Positions 8,765 to 19,146 of a stretch of 64,000 nucleotides of DNA are shown here, in pieces. Both the position numbers and the translations under genes were made by a program. Source of the stretch: Pedobacter helvus (GTDB taxonomy: Bacteria > Bacteroidota > Bacteroidia > Sphingobacteriales > Sphingobacteriaceae); contig NZ_SRMP01000007.1 of NCBI RefSeq assembly GCF_005925325.1, positions 62,001 to 126,000 on the forward strand, written 5' to 3'. The notes below the pieces were generated by a model that saw nothing but the letters and a program-made list of their open reading frames with translations, made no database searches and was not told the DNA's origin. Position 1 is the stretch's first letter. Every line of letters starts with the position of its first letter.

Positions 8765-10414
8765 TTGCAAGTCCGTCGCTCATATACTCAACTTTTAGCC
8801 CCACTTTTCACTGTGATGTTAATGGTTTTCGCACGTGAGGCGATGGCGCAGTGCGCAGCGCCAACCAGGGTTTATGCAGATGCACAATCTTATGGAAGCT
8901 CTTCTGCGCTTGTAGCTTCAGCCAGTGTCAATAATCCAACCGCCGCCGTTGGAGCAAATTTGAGCACTAATGCTACGGCTTTAAATGTAGTGACCGTATT
9001 AGGAGAAGCTGAAGCATGGACACAGCTTAAATTTACAAATGCGAGTAACCCATCATTACCGCTTCCAGCCGGAACTACGACTTATGTAAAAATAGGAGGA
9101 GAAAGTGCTAGCGCACTGCTTGGACTTATTGGAGGATCAAGTTTACCAGTATACGCCTATAGTGGTGCCACTTCTACTTCAGATGGAACACGAATTATAG
9201 CCTCTAACGTATCCATAGCAAATCTTACAACTTTAGATGGTACAATATACCTTGCCATAACCCCTAACACTGCCTATAATGCCGTACGCATTGCATTAAA
9301 TGCTTCTGTACTAATCGGCACTGGAAGGTTACTTATTTATCATGCATTTTATCAAACTTCGGGTGCAAGTTGCGATCCTACATTAGGTGCGTCTACTTCA
9401 ATAGCCGGGCTCCTAAACCTGGGTGGAAACATTAATAACCCATTAAATGCCATTGATGGAAATTTGTCTACCTATTCAACTTTTAGTATGGGGCTGGTGG
9501 GCGCAGGTACTACGCTAAAAGAAAGGGTCTATTTTCCTGGACCATCTAATGATGGTGATGCCGCAACCATTACTTTTTCAATTCCTTCTTCTCTTTTACT
9601 TGATTTGAGTCTATTAAACAATATTTCTATTACGCCATATAATGGGAGCATCGCTGGCACTCCCATTAACTTAAGTTCCTTATTGTCGTTAGACCTTTTG
9701 TCTCTCCTTCGAGCAAATAATATTGTAACCGTATCTTTTGTACCTCCGACTAAATTCGACCGAATTGAAATTTCAATGGGATCCTTAGTTTCATTGTTAG
9801 CACAAATGAATCTTTATGAAGTTCAACGAACACCTGCAAAACCATCTTTTATTGCTCCATCGGCTTCGAGTGTTACAATATGTTATGGAAAGAGCGCCAC
9901 ACTTTCTTCTACTACTGGCTCCTGTAACGAACTACATTGGTACACGTCGGCCTCAGGCGGTACCGCTACTATTGGACCTACATATACAACAGGAAATCTA
10001 ACTACAACAACGACATATTACGTAGCTGCCGCTAAAATTGGGTGCGCTGCCGAATCAGAGCGAGTTCCTGTAGTTGTCACAGTAAATCCCTTACCAACTG
10101 CTGTAATTTCAGGCACCGCTTCAGTGTGTATAAATGCTACTGCACCATCCATTACATTTACCGGAACTGGCAGTGTAGCACCCTATACATTTATTTATAA
10201 GATAGGCAATGGGACTAATCAAACGATACTATCTAATGCAGCTGGTGTAGCTATCATTTCAGTCCCTACAAGTGTTACAGGAACATTTATATATAGTTTG
10301 ATAAGTGTATCAGATAGCAGTACTACAGCATGTGCACAGCAGCAAAATGGATTTGCCTCTGTTACCGTACTTCCAAAACCAAATGCTCCACCAATGACAG
10401 CAAACACCTATTAA
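8765..10414 (+). CDS. secreted Ig-like domain protein
   Basis: This is a 549-residue exported protein. The TTG start at 8765 is chosen because it gives a complete signal peptide (two Arg, hydrophobic core, AMAQ cleavage site); the first ATG, at 8816, would leave only a stub. The middle is Ser/Leu/Thr-rich beta-sandwich-like sequence. From about residue 360 there is an Ig-like domain of the kind found in gliding/T9SS adhesins (VTICYGKSATLSS, LHWYTSASGG, TYYVAA), followed by a PKD-like domain with a Cys pair. There is no C-terminal sorting domain. It heads a three-gene cluster ending in a T9SS-sorted protein, so an adhesive or envelope role is likely. Confidence 0.7.
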   Translation: MQVRRSYTQLLAPLFTVMLMVFAREAMAQCAAPTRVYADAQSYGSSSALVASASVNNPTAAVGANLSTNATALNVVTVLGEAEAWTQLKFTNASNPSLPLPAGTTTYVKIGGESASALLGLIGGSSLPVYAYSGATSTSDGTRIIASNVSIANLTTLDGTIYLAITPNTAYNAVRIALNASVLIGTGRLLIYHAFYQTSGASCDPTLGASTSIAGLLNLGGNINNPLNAIDGNLSTYSTFSMGLVGAGTTLKERVYFPGPSNDGDAATITFSIPSSLLLDLSLLNNISITPYNGSIAGTPINLSSLLSLDLLSLLRANNIVTVSFVPPTKFDRIEISMGSLVSLLAQMNLYEVQRTPAKPSFIAPSASSVTICYGKSATLSSTTGSCNELHWYTSASGGTATIGPTYTTGNLTTTTTYYVAAAKIGCAAESERVPVVVTVNPLPTAVISGTASVCINATAPSITFTGTGSVAPYTFIYKIGNGTNQTILSNAAGVAIISVPTSVTGTFIYSLISVSDSSTTACAQQQNGFASVTVLPKPNAPPMTANTY

Positions 10415-10452
10415 AAAAGTAGTCTAAATTTTAATTCTTAAAACCTAAAGCA

Positions 10453-11178
10453 ATGAACACAAAAATTACAACCTTACAAAAATTAGCGCTAACTGCCTTA
10501 TTTTTATTTTTTGCGCAACTTACGTATGCAGCTAATTATTACGCCTATAAAAACCAAACAGTAACCATCAATACTGCCACTACGTTCGCTGAATATAGAT
10601 GGATTTTCGTATCTAAAGCAGATGGTACAACAAATGAAGTTATCACAGGCCAAACAACTGCTACTTTAACCCAGACTTTTACTGTCGAAGGACTGTATAA
10701 ATTAAGGGTTCAGGTTCGAAATACTGAGGGATGTTGGTCTGACATTGATACGTCAACAGATATTGACATCTTTGTGCTTCCTGATTTCACTGTCACAGTT
10801 GCTGCAGATGCAGGTAGCTCTACAACTTATTGTACAAATGTTGGTGCTGCCGATAGAACAAAATTATTGGCTACCGCTACAACTATAGGTAGTGTTACCC
10901 TACCTTCAGAGGTTACTTTTGTTCTTGCTGATTGGTATAAAACAGCTTCATCAGCAGGAGACATCGCCTCAATAACTCCATCTGCTACAAACACCAATCC
11001 GTATTTACTAACAGAGACAGCCGTAGGTACCCATTATTTTGTAGCAACTGGCAAATATTCAATTCCTGCAGGCAGACTGATTTCGGCAGCTGCCGCTCCA
11101 GTTAAATCAACAGCAACAACCATCACAATTAATCCAGCGCCAACAACACCAACTATTACTCCAACAGTAACAAACTAA
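10453..11178 (+). CDS. secreted hypothetical protein
   Basis: This is a 241-residue protein with a clear signal peptide (hydrophobic [16 protein letters not shown], cleavage near TYA-A). The mature part looks like one or two Ig/PKD-type beta-sandwich domains ([25 protein letters not shown]) followed by a Thr/Pro-rich tail ([14 protein letters not shown]). I recognise no enzyme motif. It lies 38 nt after the preceding Ig-like protein and 11 nt before the T9SS-sorted DUF11 protein, so all three are probably co-transcribed. The Thr/Pro tail may be a linker or a glycosylated stretch. Confidence 0.65.
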   Translation: MNTKITTLQKLALTALFLFFAQLTYAANYYAYKNQTVTINTATTFAEYRWIFVSKADGTTNEVITGQTTATLTQTFTVEGLYKLRVQVRNTEGCWSDIDTSTDIDIFVLPDFTVTVAADAGSSTTYCTNVGAADRTKLLATATTIGSVTLPSEVTFVLADWYKTASSAGDIASITPSATNTNPYLLTETAVGTHYFVATGKYSIPAGRLISAAAAPVKSTATTITINPAPTTPTITPTVTN

Positions 11179-11189
11179 GAGTTATACTC

Positions 11190-12131
11190 ATGCCTAACAG
11201 AAAAATGGGTTTTGTATCGAGCATGTTGCTGCTTAGTGCAGCGGCATGCTTTGCACAATCTAGTCCGCAAATGGTGAATGTTCCGCAAGGGGCATCACTC
11301 AAATTGCGGGCTAATTCTGTTAATGCATCAAACTATCAGTGGCTTAAAGACGATCAGATGATCAGTGGAGCCAATGGACAAGATTTCAATGTGTCGGTTG
11401 CTGGAACGTACACTGTAATTTCTTACAACGCCGACGGATGTGCTTCGAATAAGTCGCCAGCTATTATCGTAACTTTTGCAACGCCTGCAACCAATCCGAA
11501 AGCCGACGTTATGGTCACTAAAACTGCGGAAAAGAGGGCCTTGACACTCAATGAAACATTCGACTATACCATTGTCGTTAAAAATAATGGCGCCGACAGG
11601 GCGACTAACATTAAAGTGACGGACGAATTACCGCCCGAGGTTGAATTTCAGCAACTAACTCCTACCGCAGGTACCGATGCGAAATATACCTTGTCAACAA
11701 GAACTGTTCTTTGGGAAATTAATGCTCTAGAAAATGGCGAGTATGCTGATCTCAAAATAAAAACCAAAGCAATTAAGCCAGGTATTGTACGCAACACCGC
11801 AAGGATATCTGCTGATCAAGAAGATCCAAATCTGGTAAACAATGTTTCTACAGCGAGCTCATCAGTTGCAGGCATTATTATTCCTAACGTATTTACACCA
11901 AATGGCGATGGTAAAAATGATACCTTCGAGATACCTGGAATAGAGTTATTTGAAAATGAAATCACCATCATGAACAGATGGGGAGGAACCGTTTACCTTA
12001 AAAAAGGCTATCAGAATGAATGGACTGGGCAAGGCCTCAACGAAGGAACGTATTTCTACTTATTAAAACTTAAAATAGACACAAAATGGGAGATCTATAA
12101 AGGTTATGTTACTTTGTTAAGGAACAAATAA
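11190..12131 (+). CDS. DUF11 protein with T9SS type-B (CHU_C) sorting domain
   Basis: This is a 313-residue cell-surface or secreted protein. It has a signal peptide (about residues 1-23, ending CFAQ), an Ig-like segment ([12 protein letters not shown]), a DUF11 repeat ([40 protein letters not shown]) and a C-terminal gliding-motility-associated domain. That last domain is recognised from [27 protein letters not shown] and [12 protein letters not shown]. Such domains direct export through the type IX secretion system. It is the only member of its cluster with a sorting signal and may anchor the two upstream proteins. Confidence 0.88.
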   Translation: MPNRKMGFVSSMLLLSAAACFAQSSPQMVNVPQGASLKLRANSVNASNYQWLKDDQMISGANGQDFNVSVAGTYTVISYNADGCASNKSPAIIVTFATPATNPKADVMVTKTAEKRALTLNETFDYTIVVKNNGADRATNIKVTDELPPEVEFQQLTPTAGTDAKYTLSTRTVLWEINALENGEYADLKIKTKAIKPGIVRNTARISADQEDPNLVNNVSTASSSVAGIIIPNVFTPNGDGKNDTFEIPGIELFENEITIMNRWGGTVYLKKGYQNEWTGQGLNEGTYFYLLKLKIDTKWEIYKGYVTLLRNK

Positions 12132-12360
12132 TGAGTGCAGAACCTTACTTTTATTCCTTGTCTACATTAAAAAAGATAACAGTTTCAATTCATTCCCCAA
12201 TTTCTGTCTATTAGCCCATTAGGAAGCGATACTTATTTAAATAATTCGGCTTTAATGTATGCCACGATTTTTTTCCGAATAAATTAAAAGTTAGCTTAAA
12301 ACAAAATTACTTCTGTTACGAATACTAAACCATTATAGAAATCAGATATCTATTCGCCCA

Positions 12361-15300
12361 CTATTTAACTTCCACCTTTTTCATCCCTTCCCTGCCGTAA
12401 AAAACGGGAAAATACATCAGCTCTGCTTTTGCTGGATTTAGCACATAACTGCCCGTGTAACGTGGCATTAGATCTATCTCAAATGTGTATTTGCCTTGTT
12501 TCATCTTGGTGCAAAAAATAGATGTTTTGTTTTTAAAATATTCCCTGTGCGTTTCTACACCCAAAAAGTTCTGCATTTTATTTTCATAGCTACAGCCCGC
12601 CGGAATTGGAATTTCAATCATCACGTAATCTGCATCTGCCCTCGCCTCTATTTCTACTTTTAGTTTTGCGAAGGTGCCTGCTTTAAGTTTAGTAGTGGCT
12701 GTTCCATTTTGTAACAAAACAGAATTCACCTTAAAGTCTTTATCAACTTTGTTGGGTGCAGCATTTTGATATTGCTGATAAGCAGTAAAATACACAGCTG
12801 TTCTGCCGGTTTTCTGCACTCTTAAGTCTGAAGCATCTTCTATTATTTTATCAAAAGGAAATTGATTTACCACCTGCTCATTCACTTTAATTGATGCAGG
12901 TTCTGTTGTAGCATTTGTAGCCATAAATGCAGGTAAAATAGTTTCTAAAATCAAAGACGACTCGTATGTATTTCGCCATTGCCCGTCTTTACGTTGCTCC
13001 AAAAAGTAAAGTGCTATCTTCTCCAATTCATTTTCATAACCACCAGCGTTTTTCAATATTCGGTACGCTAATAAAGTATTTTGAATGCTATTATCCCAGA
13101 AACGGATATTTTCTTCGCCCCAATAAATACTGCCGAACATGGTTTGCTTTTTCAACTTAAATACAGCATTTAAGTCGATTTTTATGCCAGCCAATTGCTT
13201 CAACTCTAGCATTTCTAAAATCGAATAAACTGATGGTCTATATTCTCTCTGTTTAACAGCTAAAAGCTCAAGAGTTAAGCCTGCATTACGTTGCTTTTCT
13301 TTCTCCAGCTCTCTTTCTTCATAAGCTAAAACCCAGTCTTTAACATAGCTTTTACTATCTAATAAATGTAAAAGTCTAATCAGCTGTATGTCTTTATAAC
13401 TAGGCATTTCTGCTAATTTACTTACCAAATAACGTTGAAGTAGAGGTTTATTTAAATCTATTGCATAGCCATCTTTTTGTGCCTGTAACAAAGCTTCTAC
13501 TACGTGCAGGCTAATCCACATTTGCTCTTCGGTATTTTGCCACCAGCCCCAAGTTCCCTTTGGTGTTTTGTTTTGTTGCAGTTTTTTAAGGATGAAAGCA
13601 ATGTCCTTTTCATGTGTAAATTTTTGGTCTAGGTATTTGCGCACACGTTTCTCTAACAGCAAAGCTTTGAGTTTTGACGCCAATTGTTCGTTACACAAAT
13701 ACTCATAATTACGCAGCTTGGTCATTTCATCCAACAATGTTGGAAAAATAGAAGCCTCGGCTCTTAGCGTGATTTTGCCCAACTGTTTATCGAAAGCATA
13801 ATTTAAGGTCGTATCTCTAAGCAAAGCCGAAAAATAGCCTTTGGTTTCTTTAACACCAGCTTCAAACACTGGAATTTTTCTACGTTCGCCGTCGAAATAA
13901 CCGCTTTCTTGTGTTAAAGTATATTCAAAATTTAGGCTATCCTTAGATGGTACAGTAATCGCCAAGGTATCAATTAGTGAGTTTTTGAACTTGACAGCAG
14001 AATTTCGCAACTCTTTCCCATTGTAAGAGAACCTGCGAACACCAGTTTCTTCTAACGGCGTGTAATTCATCAGTTTTCCAATTACATTAATGCTATCGCC
14101 AGCAACGGCAAAAAGCGGCGAAATAAAATTGGCGCTAAGCGATTTAAACGATTTGATACTGCCTTCGGTATATCCTGTTTGCTTATTTCCGTTCATGGCC
14201 ATTACACGGGTTTTCCATTTAGTAATGTCATCTGGAAACTTCACGGTAAACTTTGCGATGCCATTTTCATCAGTAATTAATTTCGGTTGCCAAAAACCTT
14301 CATCGTTAAAATTTGTACGTATAGTTTGTTGTTGTGCAACAGCTTCTCCATTTACATTGGTAGCTAAATTGCCTTTTTTACTTTTGATAATGATTACACC
14401 ATTTGCTGCTCTTGAACCGTAAATAGCAGTAGCACTCGCATCTTTAACTATGGTAATATCTTTTACAACATCTTTATCTAAGGTACTAATGTCGCCATCA
14501 TAAGGCAGTCCATCTAAAATAATTAGCGGTTTTTGATTGGCATTGATACTATTGGAGCCTCTAACAGAAAGTACTACCTCTTGCAGTTCTACTCCTGCAG
14601 CACGACCTGCTAAAGAACCAACAAGCTCATTCGATGTGACAACAGAAACGCTACTGGCTAGGTTCTGCTTTTTCGTAGTACCATAACCAATCACCTCTAT
14701 TCCTTTTAGCACATGACCAATGGTATCTAAAAAAATATCGTCGATTGTGGCACTATTTAAGTCGATAACTTTATCGTAATAACCGCTAGCAGATATTTTC
14801 AAGGCAGCTAACTCTGGTACTTTCAATTCAAATAATCCCTTAGCGTTGCTGATGGTTTGCACATCCAAATCCACTACTTTTACCGTAACATTTTTTAAAG
14901 GTTTGTTCGTTTCAGCTGATAAAACTCTTCCATTTAATACTTTTTTCAGTTCCTTTTTATCAAACATGTAACTATTGAAAAACTGCCTATGCTTTTCTAA
15001 TATCACCTGATGACCAACGCCTGGCACCGCTTTGATAATGCTATCTAACTTTTGACTAAATACATCAGCAGGTGTAATTTTAAAACTGCTCCAACTATAG
15101 TAATTGGCTCCATTAGCTTTTACGGCAATGCTGTCGGTAATGAAATAACTATTATCCCTTAGTAGGAACAGCAATTTATATTTTCCACTTTCAAAATTAT
15201 CAGTATTGATTTCACCTTTATAAATCCTTAAAAAATGAGGCTGGCTAGGTTTGAAAGCAATTACATTTTTGATATAGGGAATATGATTTGTAAAAGCTGT

Positions 15301-18240
15301 ATCGATATCATATCTAAGTTTTCCAAAAGGCTTAACATTTTTATAATCAATATCAAATAATTGCGTAGTTCGACTGCGAAGGTTTAAAAAATCGAGCCAA
15401 ACCTGGTCTATCTCTTTCTTTTTTAACGCATATTCATTAGCGATATTGGTATTTCCGTTACTACTGCTTGCATATAACCTGATATCAAATGCATATTTGG
15501 TTTTATTAGATTTCTGTTTGATTAAACCTGGCTCAAAAGTATAGGTATAACCTGCCTCTTTGGTAAAATTCTGATGCCATTTTTCGTTATCGAACACCAA
15601 GCTATTTTCTCTAATTGGACCGACCAAAAGTTCCCTATCATTACGATTGTTCGGGTTAATGAGTAAACGTGTGTCCGTTAACTGCGCAGAAACTGTTGTT
15701 TTGCCTAGATTAAAATTATTAGTAACTCTAATCATGTAATTATCCAGTTCTTGGCTTTCTTCTGTAGTAAGCGTATTTGGTTTCTTTATGGTCACCAGTT
15801 TGTTTGTACTATCTGCCAACACGCTAAAAATTGTTTTTTTACCAGCAGTAATATTGTAATTTTTTACAGTTATTAATTTATCCGCTGTACGGATTTTGAA
15901 ATCGTGAAAACCAGGTTTTACCACAAAAGAATAACGTTGCAACTGCTGTGCCTGACTAAAAAATACAGGTACATTATCGATGTAAACAATACTGGCGGGC
16001 AAAATTGCGCCATCTAATACTGCAAACGGCGCAACTTGAGTAGTGGTATCATTTGTAGCTTCAATTACACTATAGGTTGGCTTTGGATGCATAAATCTGA
16101 AGTATTCAATACTATCTAGTCCTAAGCTTTTACTCCATTTTGCCCAAGTAGGCTGATCCAAGTTTTTGCCTGCACTACCATAAGCTTCATCGGCTTCAAC
16201 TTTGATATTATTGTTTTTACGAATTAGATACTTCCTGCCCAAATAAGGTAAATTAACATCTGGTACATTCTTAAATTTCGCCGTAAATGCTTGCGCTGTC
16301 ACATCAGTTTCGGCAACAGGTTTACGATTAATATCGGTTACCTGAACCAACATATTTACTTTTTGACCTGGATATACTAGCTCTGGCGCTACTAATTTTA
16401 GGTTTAATTGGTTCGGATTATAGAAAGCACTTACCTCACTTGTCTCCTCATCTCCATCCCAAATGTAGTTGATACGAATATGACTTGCTTTTTTACTATT
16501 ATTTTTAATCAAGGTATCTAACTGATTAGCGTAACCTCTCAGGAAAACCTTATTGTTAGAAAAAATAGTGTACCAAAAAGGTATTTTATGCTCGTTGATA
16601 ACTACCACTCGTAGGCTATCTTTATTTTGAACTGCATTAATTTCTACCTGAGGTTTTAAATCGGTAAGAAAAACAGTAGTAGTATCTTTTTGCGTTTCAA
16701 TATTGTAATATTCAGCTCTGTAATCTGTTTTAATTGTATAAGGCAAAGTAATTTGTTGCGCATTTATTAGTACATCTCCAGAAGTGTAGCTAACAAGTTT
16801 AGCTTTTTGATTTGTACTTTTTCCATCTATCAAATATGAAATTGCCAAACTGTCTTTCTTAAATTCAGATTTTATCTGGAAAGGTTTAATTGCCTTTTTT
16901 GAAAGATTGGTGTAATTATAAGTCAATGATTTTGTTTCGGTTCGAACCTCATTATTGCTGTTTTGAAATTTTGCTTCCAAATTAAAGCTGAAATTAGCTT
17001 TCGGGAAAATATCAGCAGGTAAAACTAACTTGGTCTCGCCAACAGGATCTAATGTGATGCTCTTTTGCCAAAGCGTATCTGGAACAAAAACTTTTTGATC
17101 TGCATAGTAACTCACATAACTAGTAGTTAAAGTTAGCTCGACCCTACCGTCAGGAACGGCCAATTCGTTTTCGTCTGTAGCTTTAAAATAAACCGTAATC
17201 AAACTGTCTTTTGTTTGCTCGTTTCGATCTGTTCTAAGTGCAAAATCAAGCGATTTTAATTCATAATCTTCATAACGAAAACTATTGGCGATGCGGAAAG
17301 CCTTCTTCTTGTTTTTCGCTTTTTGCTCTAAACTTACGCTGTAATTTCTATCGAGTGTTAAATCTAAGCTATCTGCAAGCACAAAACTATACTCGTAGCC
17401 CCCATTTCTATAAGGATTTATAGTAGCTAAAGTTTTACCATCACCAATTTTCAAAACTACATCTGCAGGTTTATCTTTTATATCGCCACCTTTACGATTG
17501 ATGACGAAAGCTTTAAATTTTACTGTATCTAAAGGTTTATAAATTGGTTTGCTAAACACCATGTAGCCAGCATATAAAGGTTTGGTAGTTTTCCTTTTAT
17601 AAGAAGTTCTCTTAAATGGTTTCCAGAAATATTTAACCGGAAAAGAATGAGCAACTTTCTTGAAAAATGGCCAATCTCGTCGTTCCTCTAAATTATAATA
17701 GTTGTTGTTATCATCTAGCTCATATTCAAAGAAATTACTCACCCCTTCATGTACCACTTTGATCAACCCCTCCTCTTTAGGCTTTCCTTCTTCTTTACTA
17801 TACGTACTCCGATATAACTTCGCATTGCTATCGTATTTTGCTTTTTTCTTTCCATCAATTTCTACTTGAGCATTAGCAATCAGGTTGCCTTTAACATCCA
17901 CAATGTAAAACTGAAAATCTTTCTGATTATTGATGAAATGCAATGAAACGTTATTTTCTGACTTAAAGCTTGAGTTTAAAGAACTACCGCTCGCATTTAC
18001 TAACAAGTAATTTCCAAAGGGCAAATCCTTCTTTCGATATTCTTTGTAGTAATCTGAGCTAATTAAGGTATGGTAAAAAGTCTCATTTACTTTTTTATCC
18101 TTGAGCAAACTAAATGCTTCCTTGTCGGTGATTTTATAAACAAATGTGGCATCGCTGGCTTGTTTACTTTTGGATAGTTTATTTTGTGCGAAAGTACTAA
18201 GTGTACATAAAAACGAAAGCAGTAGTAAGCGTAATTTCAT
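12361..18240 (-). CDS. alpha-2-macroglobulin-like protein with inserted TonB-plug domain
   Basis: This is a very large exported protein of 1959 residues counted from ATG 18240. A GTG 45 nt further upstream is possible, but only the ATG gives a clean signal peptide (MKLRLLLLSFLCTLSTFAQ). Domains in order: a macroglobulin MG2-type domain near residues 225-310 (MVFSKPIYKPLDTVKFKAFV); many beta-sandwich segments; a carboxypeptidase-regulatory-like domain near 1100-1160; a SusC-style plug near 1175-1290 (AGVELQEVVLSVRGSNS, KDASATAIYGSRAANGVIII); the A2M core from about 1305; and a thioester motif CNEQ with Cys near 1516. The C-x-E-Q motif is intact, so covalent trapping of proteases is possible. 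No TonB receptor barrel follows the plug. A similar layout is annotated in other Bacteroidota; its function is unclear. Confidence 0.85.
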   Translation of the reverse strand: MKLRLLLLSFLCTLSTFAQNKLSKSKQASDATFVYKITDKEAFSLLKDKKVNETFYHTLISSDYYKEYRKKDLPFGNYLLVNASGSSLNSSFKSENNVSLHFINNQKDFQFYIVDVKGNLIANAQVEIDGKKKAKYDSNAKLYRSTYSKEEGKPKEEGLIKVVHEGVSNFFEYELDDNNNYYNLEERRDWPFFKKVAHSFPVKYFWKPFKRTSYKRKTTKPLYAGYMVFSKPIYKPLDTVKFKAFVINRKGGDIKDKPADVVLKIGDGKTLATINPYRNGGYEYSFVLADSLDLTLDRNYSVSLEQKAKNKKKAFRIANSFRYEDYELKSLDFALRTDRNEQTKDSLITVYFKATDENELAVPDGRVELTLTTSYVSYYADQKVFVPDTLWQKSITLDPVGETKLVLPADIFPKANFSFNLEAKFQNSNNEVRTETKSLTYNYTNLSKKAIKPFQIKSEFKKDSLAISYLIDGKSTNQKAKLVSYTSGDVLINAQQITLPYTIKTDYRAEYYNIETQKDTTTVFLTDLKPQVEINAVQNKDSLRVVVINEHKIPFWYTIFSNNKVFLRGYANQLDTLIKNNSKKASHIRINYIWDGDEETSEVSAFYNPNQLNLKLVAPELVYPGQKVNMLVQVTDINRKPVAETDVTAQAFTAKFKNVPDVNLPYLGRKYLIRKNNNIKVEADEAYGSAGKNLDQPTWAKWSKSLGLDSIEYFRFMHPKPTYSVIEATNDTTTQVAPFAVLDGAILPASIVYIDNVPVFFSQAQQLQRYSFVVKPGFHDFKIRTADKLITVKNYNITAGKKTIFSVLADSTNKLVTIKKPNTLTTEESQELDNYMIRVTNNFNLGKTTVSAQLTDTRLLINPNNRNDRELLVGPIRENSLVFDNEKWHQNFTKEAGYTYTFEPGLIKQKSNKTKYAFDIRLYASSSNGNTNIANEYALKKKEIDQVWLDFLNLRSRTTQLFDIDYKNVKPFGKLRYDIDTAFTNHIPYIKNVIAFKPSQPHFLRIYKGEINTDNFESGKYKLLFLLRDNSYFITDSIAVKANGANYYSWSSFKITPADVFSQKLDSIIKAVPGVGHQVILEKHRQFFNSYMFDKKELKKVLNGRVLSAETNKPLKNVTVKVVDLDVQTISNAKGLFELKVPELAALKISASGYYDKVIDLNSATIDDIFLDTIGHVLKGIEVIGYGTTKKQNLASSVSVVTSNELVGSLAGRAAGVELQEVVLSVRGSNSINANQKPLIILDGLPYDGDISTLDKDVVKDITIVKDASATAIYGSRAANGVIIIKSKKGNLATNVNGEAVAQQQTIRTNFNDEGFWQPKLITDENGIAKFTVKFPDDITKWKTRVMAMNGNKQTGYTEGSIKSFKSLSANFISPLFAVAGDSINVIGKLMNYTPLEETGVRRFSYNGKELRNSAVKFKNSLIDTLAITVPSKDSLNFEYTLTQESGYFDGERRKIPVFEAGVKETKGYFSALLRDTTLNYAFDKQLGKITLRAEASIFPTLLDEMTKLRNYEYLCNEQLASKLKALLLEKRVRKYLDQKFTHEKDIAFILKKLQQNKTPKGTWGWWQNTEEQMWISLHVVEALLQAQKDGYAIDLNKPLLQRYLVSKLAEMPSYKDIQLIRLLHLLDSKSYVKDWVLAYEERELEKEKQRNAGLTLELLAVKQREYRPSVYSILEMLELKQLAGIKIDLNAVFKLKKQTMFGSIYWGEENIRFWDNSIQNTLLAYRILKNAGGYENELEKIALYFLEQRKDGQWRNTYESSLILETILPAFMATNATTEPASIKVNEQVVNQFPFDKIIEDASDLRVQKTGRTAVYFTAYQQYQNAAPNKVDKDFKVNSVLLQNGTATTKLKAGTFAKLKVEIEARADADYVMIEIPIPAGCSYENKMQNFLGVETHREYFKNKTSIFCTKMKQGKYTFEIDLMPRYTGSYVLNPAKAELMYFPVFYGREGMKKVEVK

Positions 18241-18418
18241 AAGTATGGAGTTTATTATTGGATGTCGCAGAAGTCTATTTTCCACAATATCAGTAGATAA
18301 ATAAAACTAATAATTTTCAGACTACTCCTTTAACTTTAGTATTTGCCGCTAACCTCTATTTATTTGTTACTTTCTATTTATTATTTGTTTTTAGGGCTCG
18401 ATGATTTAAATTAGCCTC

Positions 18419-19066
18419 ATGGACAACGAAATAAAAATACCTGTACTTAATGCCAAGCAAATTAGAGTTTTAGGTGCTTTGATGGAAAAAGCCAAAACTA
18501 CTCCAGATTATTATCCAATGACGATGAATGGTTTGGTTGCAGCATGTAATCAAAAAACATCGAGAAAACCGGTGGTTAACTACGATGAAGAAACCATTGG
18601 CACAGCACTTAATTCCTTAAAAATAGGCGGCCTGATCTCTACCGCAACAGGTGGTTCTAGCAGAGCAACGAAGTACAAGCATAATTTCGCCATTGTTTAT
18701 CCAATTTTACCTTCGGAAGTAGCAGTGATGTGTTTGCTTTTTCTCCGCGGACCACAAACTCCTGGAGAAATTAACACCAATTCTGGCAGATTATATGAGT
18801 TTGAAACTTTAGAAGAAGTTAACCAAACCTTAGAAAAATTAGCTAACGAAGGATATATTAAACAGCTACCAAAACGACCTGGACAAAAAGAACAACGTTA
18901 TGCGCACCTTTTCAGTGGCGATGTAGAATTTAGTGATGAAGACTTTACTAGTGATGAAATTTCGACCAAATCTAATTCGGCTTTGGAAGAAAGAGTAGCC
19001 AAGTTGGAACTTGAACTGGCAGAAGTAAGAGAAAATTTAGATAGGCTGATGAAGGAGCTTTATTAG
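18419..19066 (+). CDS. yceH: YceH/DUF480 family protein
   Basis: This is a 215-residue cytoplasmic protein of the YceH (DUF480) family, which has two winged-helix-like domains. The family start is seen in LNAKQIRVLGALMEKAKTTPDYYPMT and NGLVAACNQKTSRKPVV, and the second domain in VAVMCLLFLRGPQTPGEIN. The C-terminus (ALEERVAKLELELAEVRENL) is a short coiled coil. The biochemical role of the family is not settled. The gene stands alone and is divergent from the A2M-like gene. Confidence 0.9.
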   Translation: MDNEIKIPVLNAKQIRVLGALMEKAKTTPDYYPMTMNGLVAACNQKTSRKPVVNYDEETIGTALNSLKIGGLISTATGGSSRATKYKHNFAIVYPILPSEVAVMCLLFLRGPQTPGEINTNSGRLYEFETLEEVNQTLEKLANEGYIKQLPKRPGQKEQRYAHLFSGDVEFSDEDFTSDEISTKSNSALEERVAKLELELAEVRENLDRLMKELY

Positions 19067-19146
19067 TGACAAGGGGGCTAGGTATTAGGGTTTAATATTT
19101 TTTTTGCATTACTAGAGCCTAATTCCTTTTCCCTAACAACTATCTT

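Noticed and set aside
14340..14720. TonB-dependent receptor gene
   Set aside because: Only plug and regulatory-domain sequence is present within the macroglobulin frame; no barrel strands follow.
18241..18285. Upstream GTG start adding 15 residues to the A2M-like protein
   Set aside because: The extra residues would precede a complete signal peptide that starts at the ATG at 18240.
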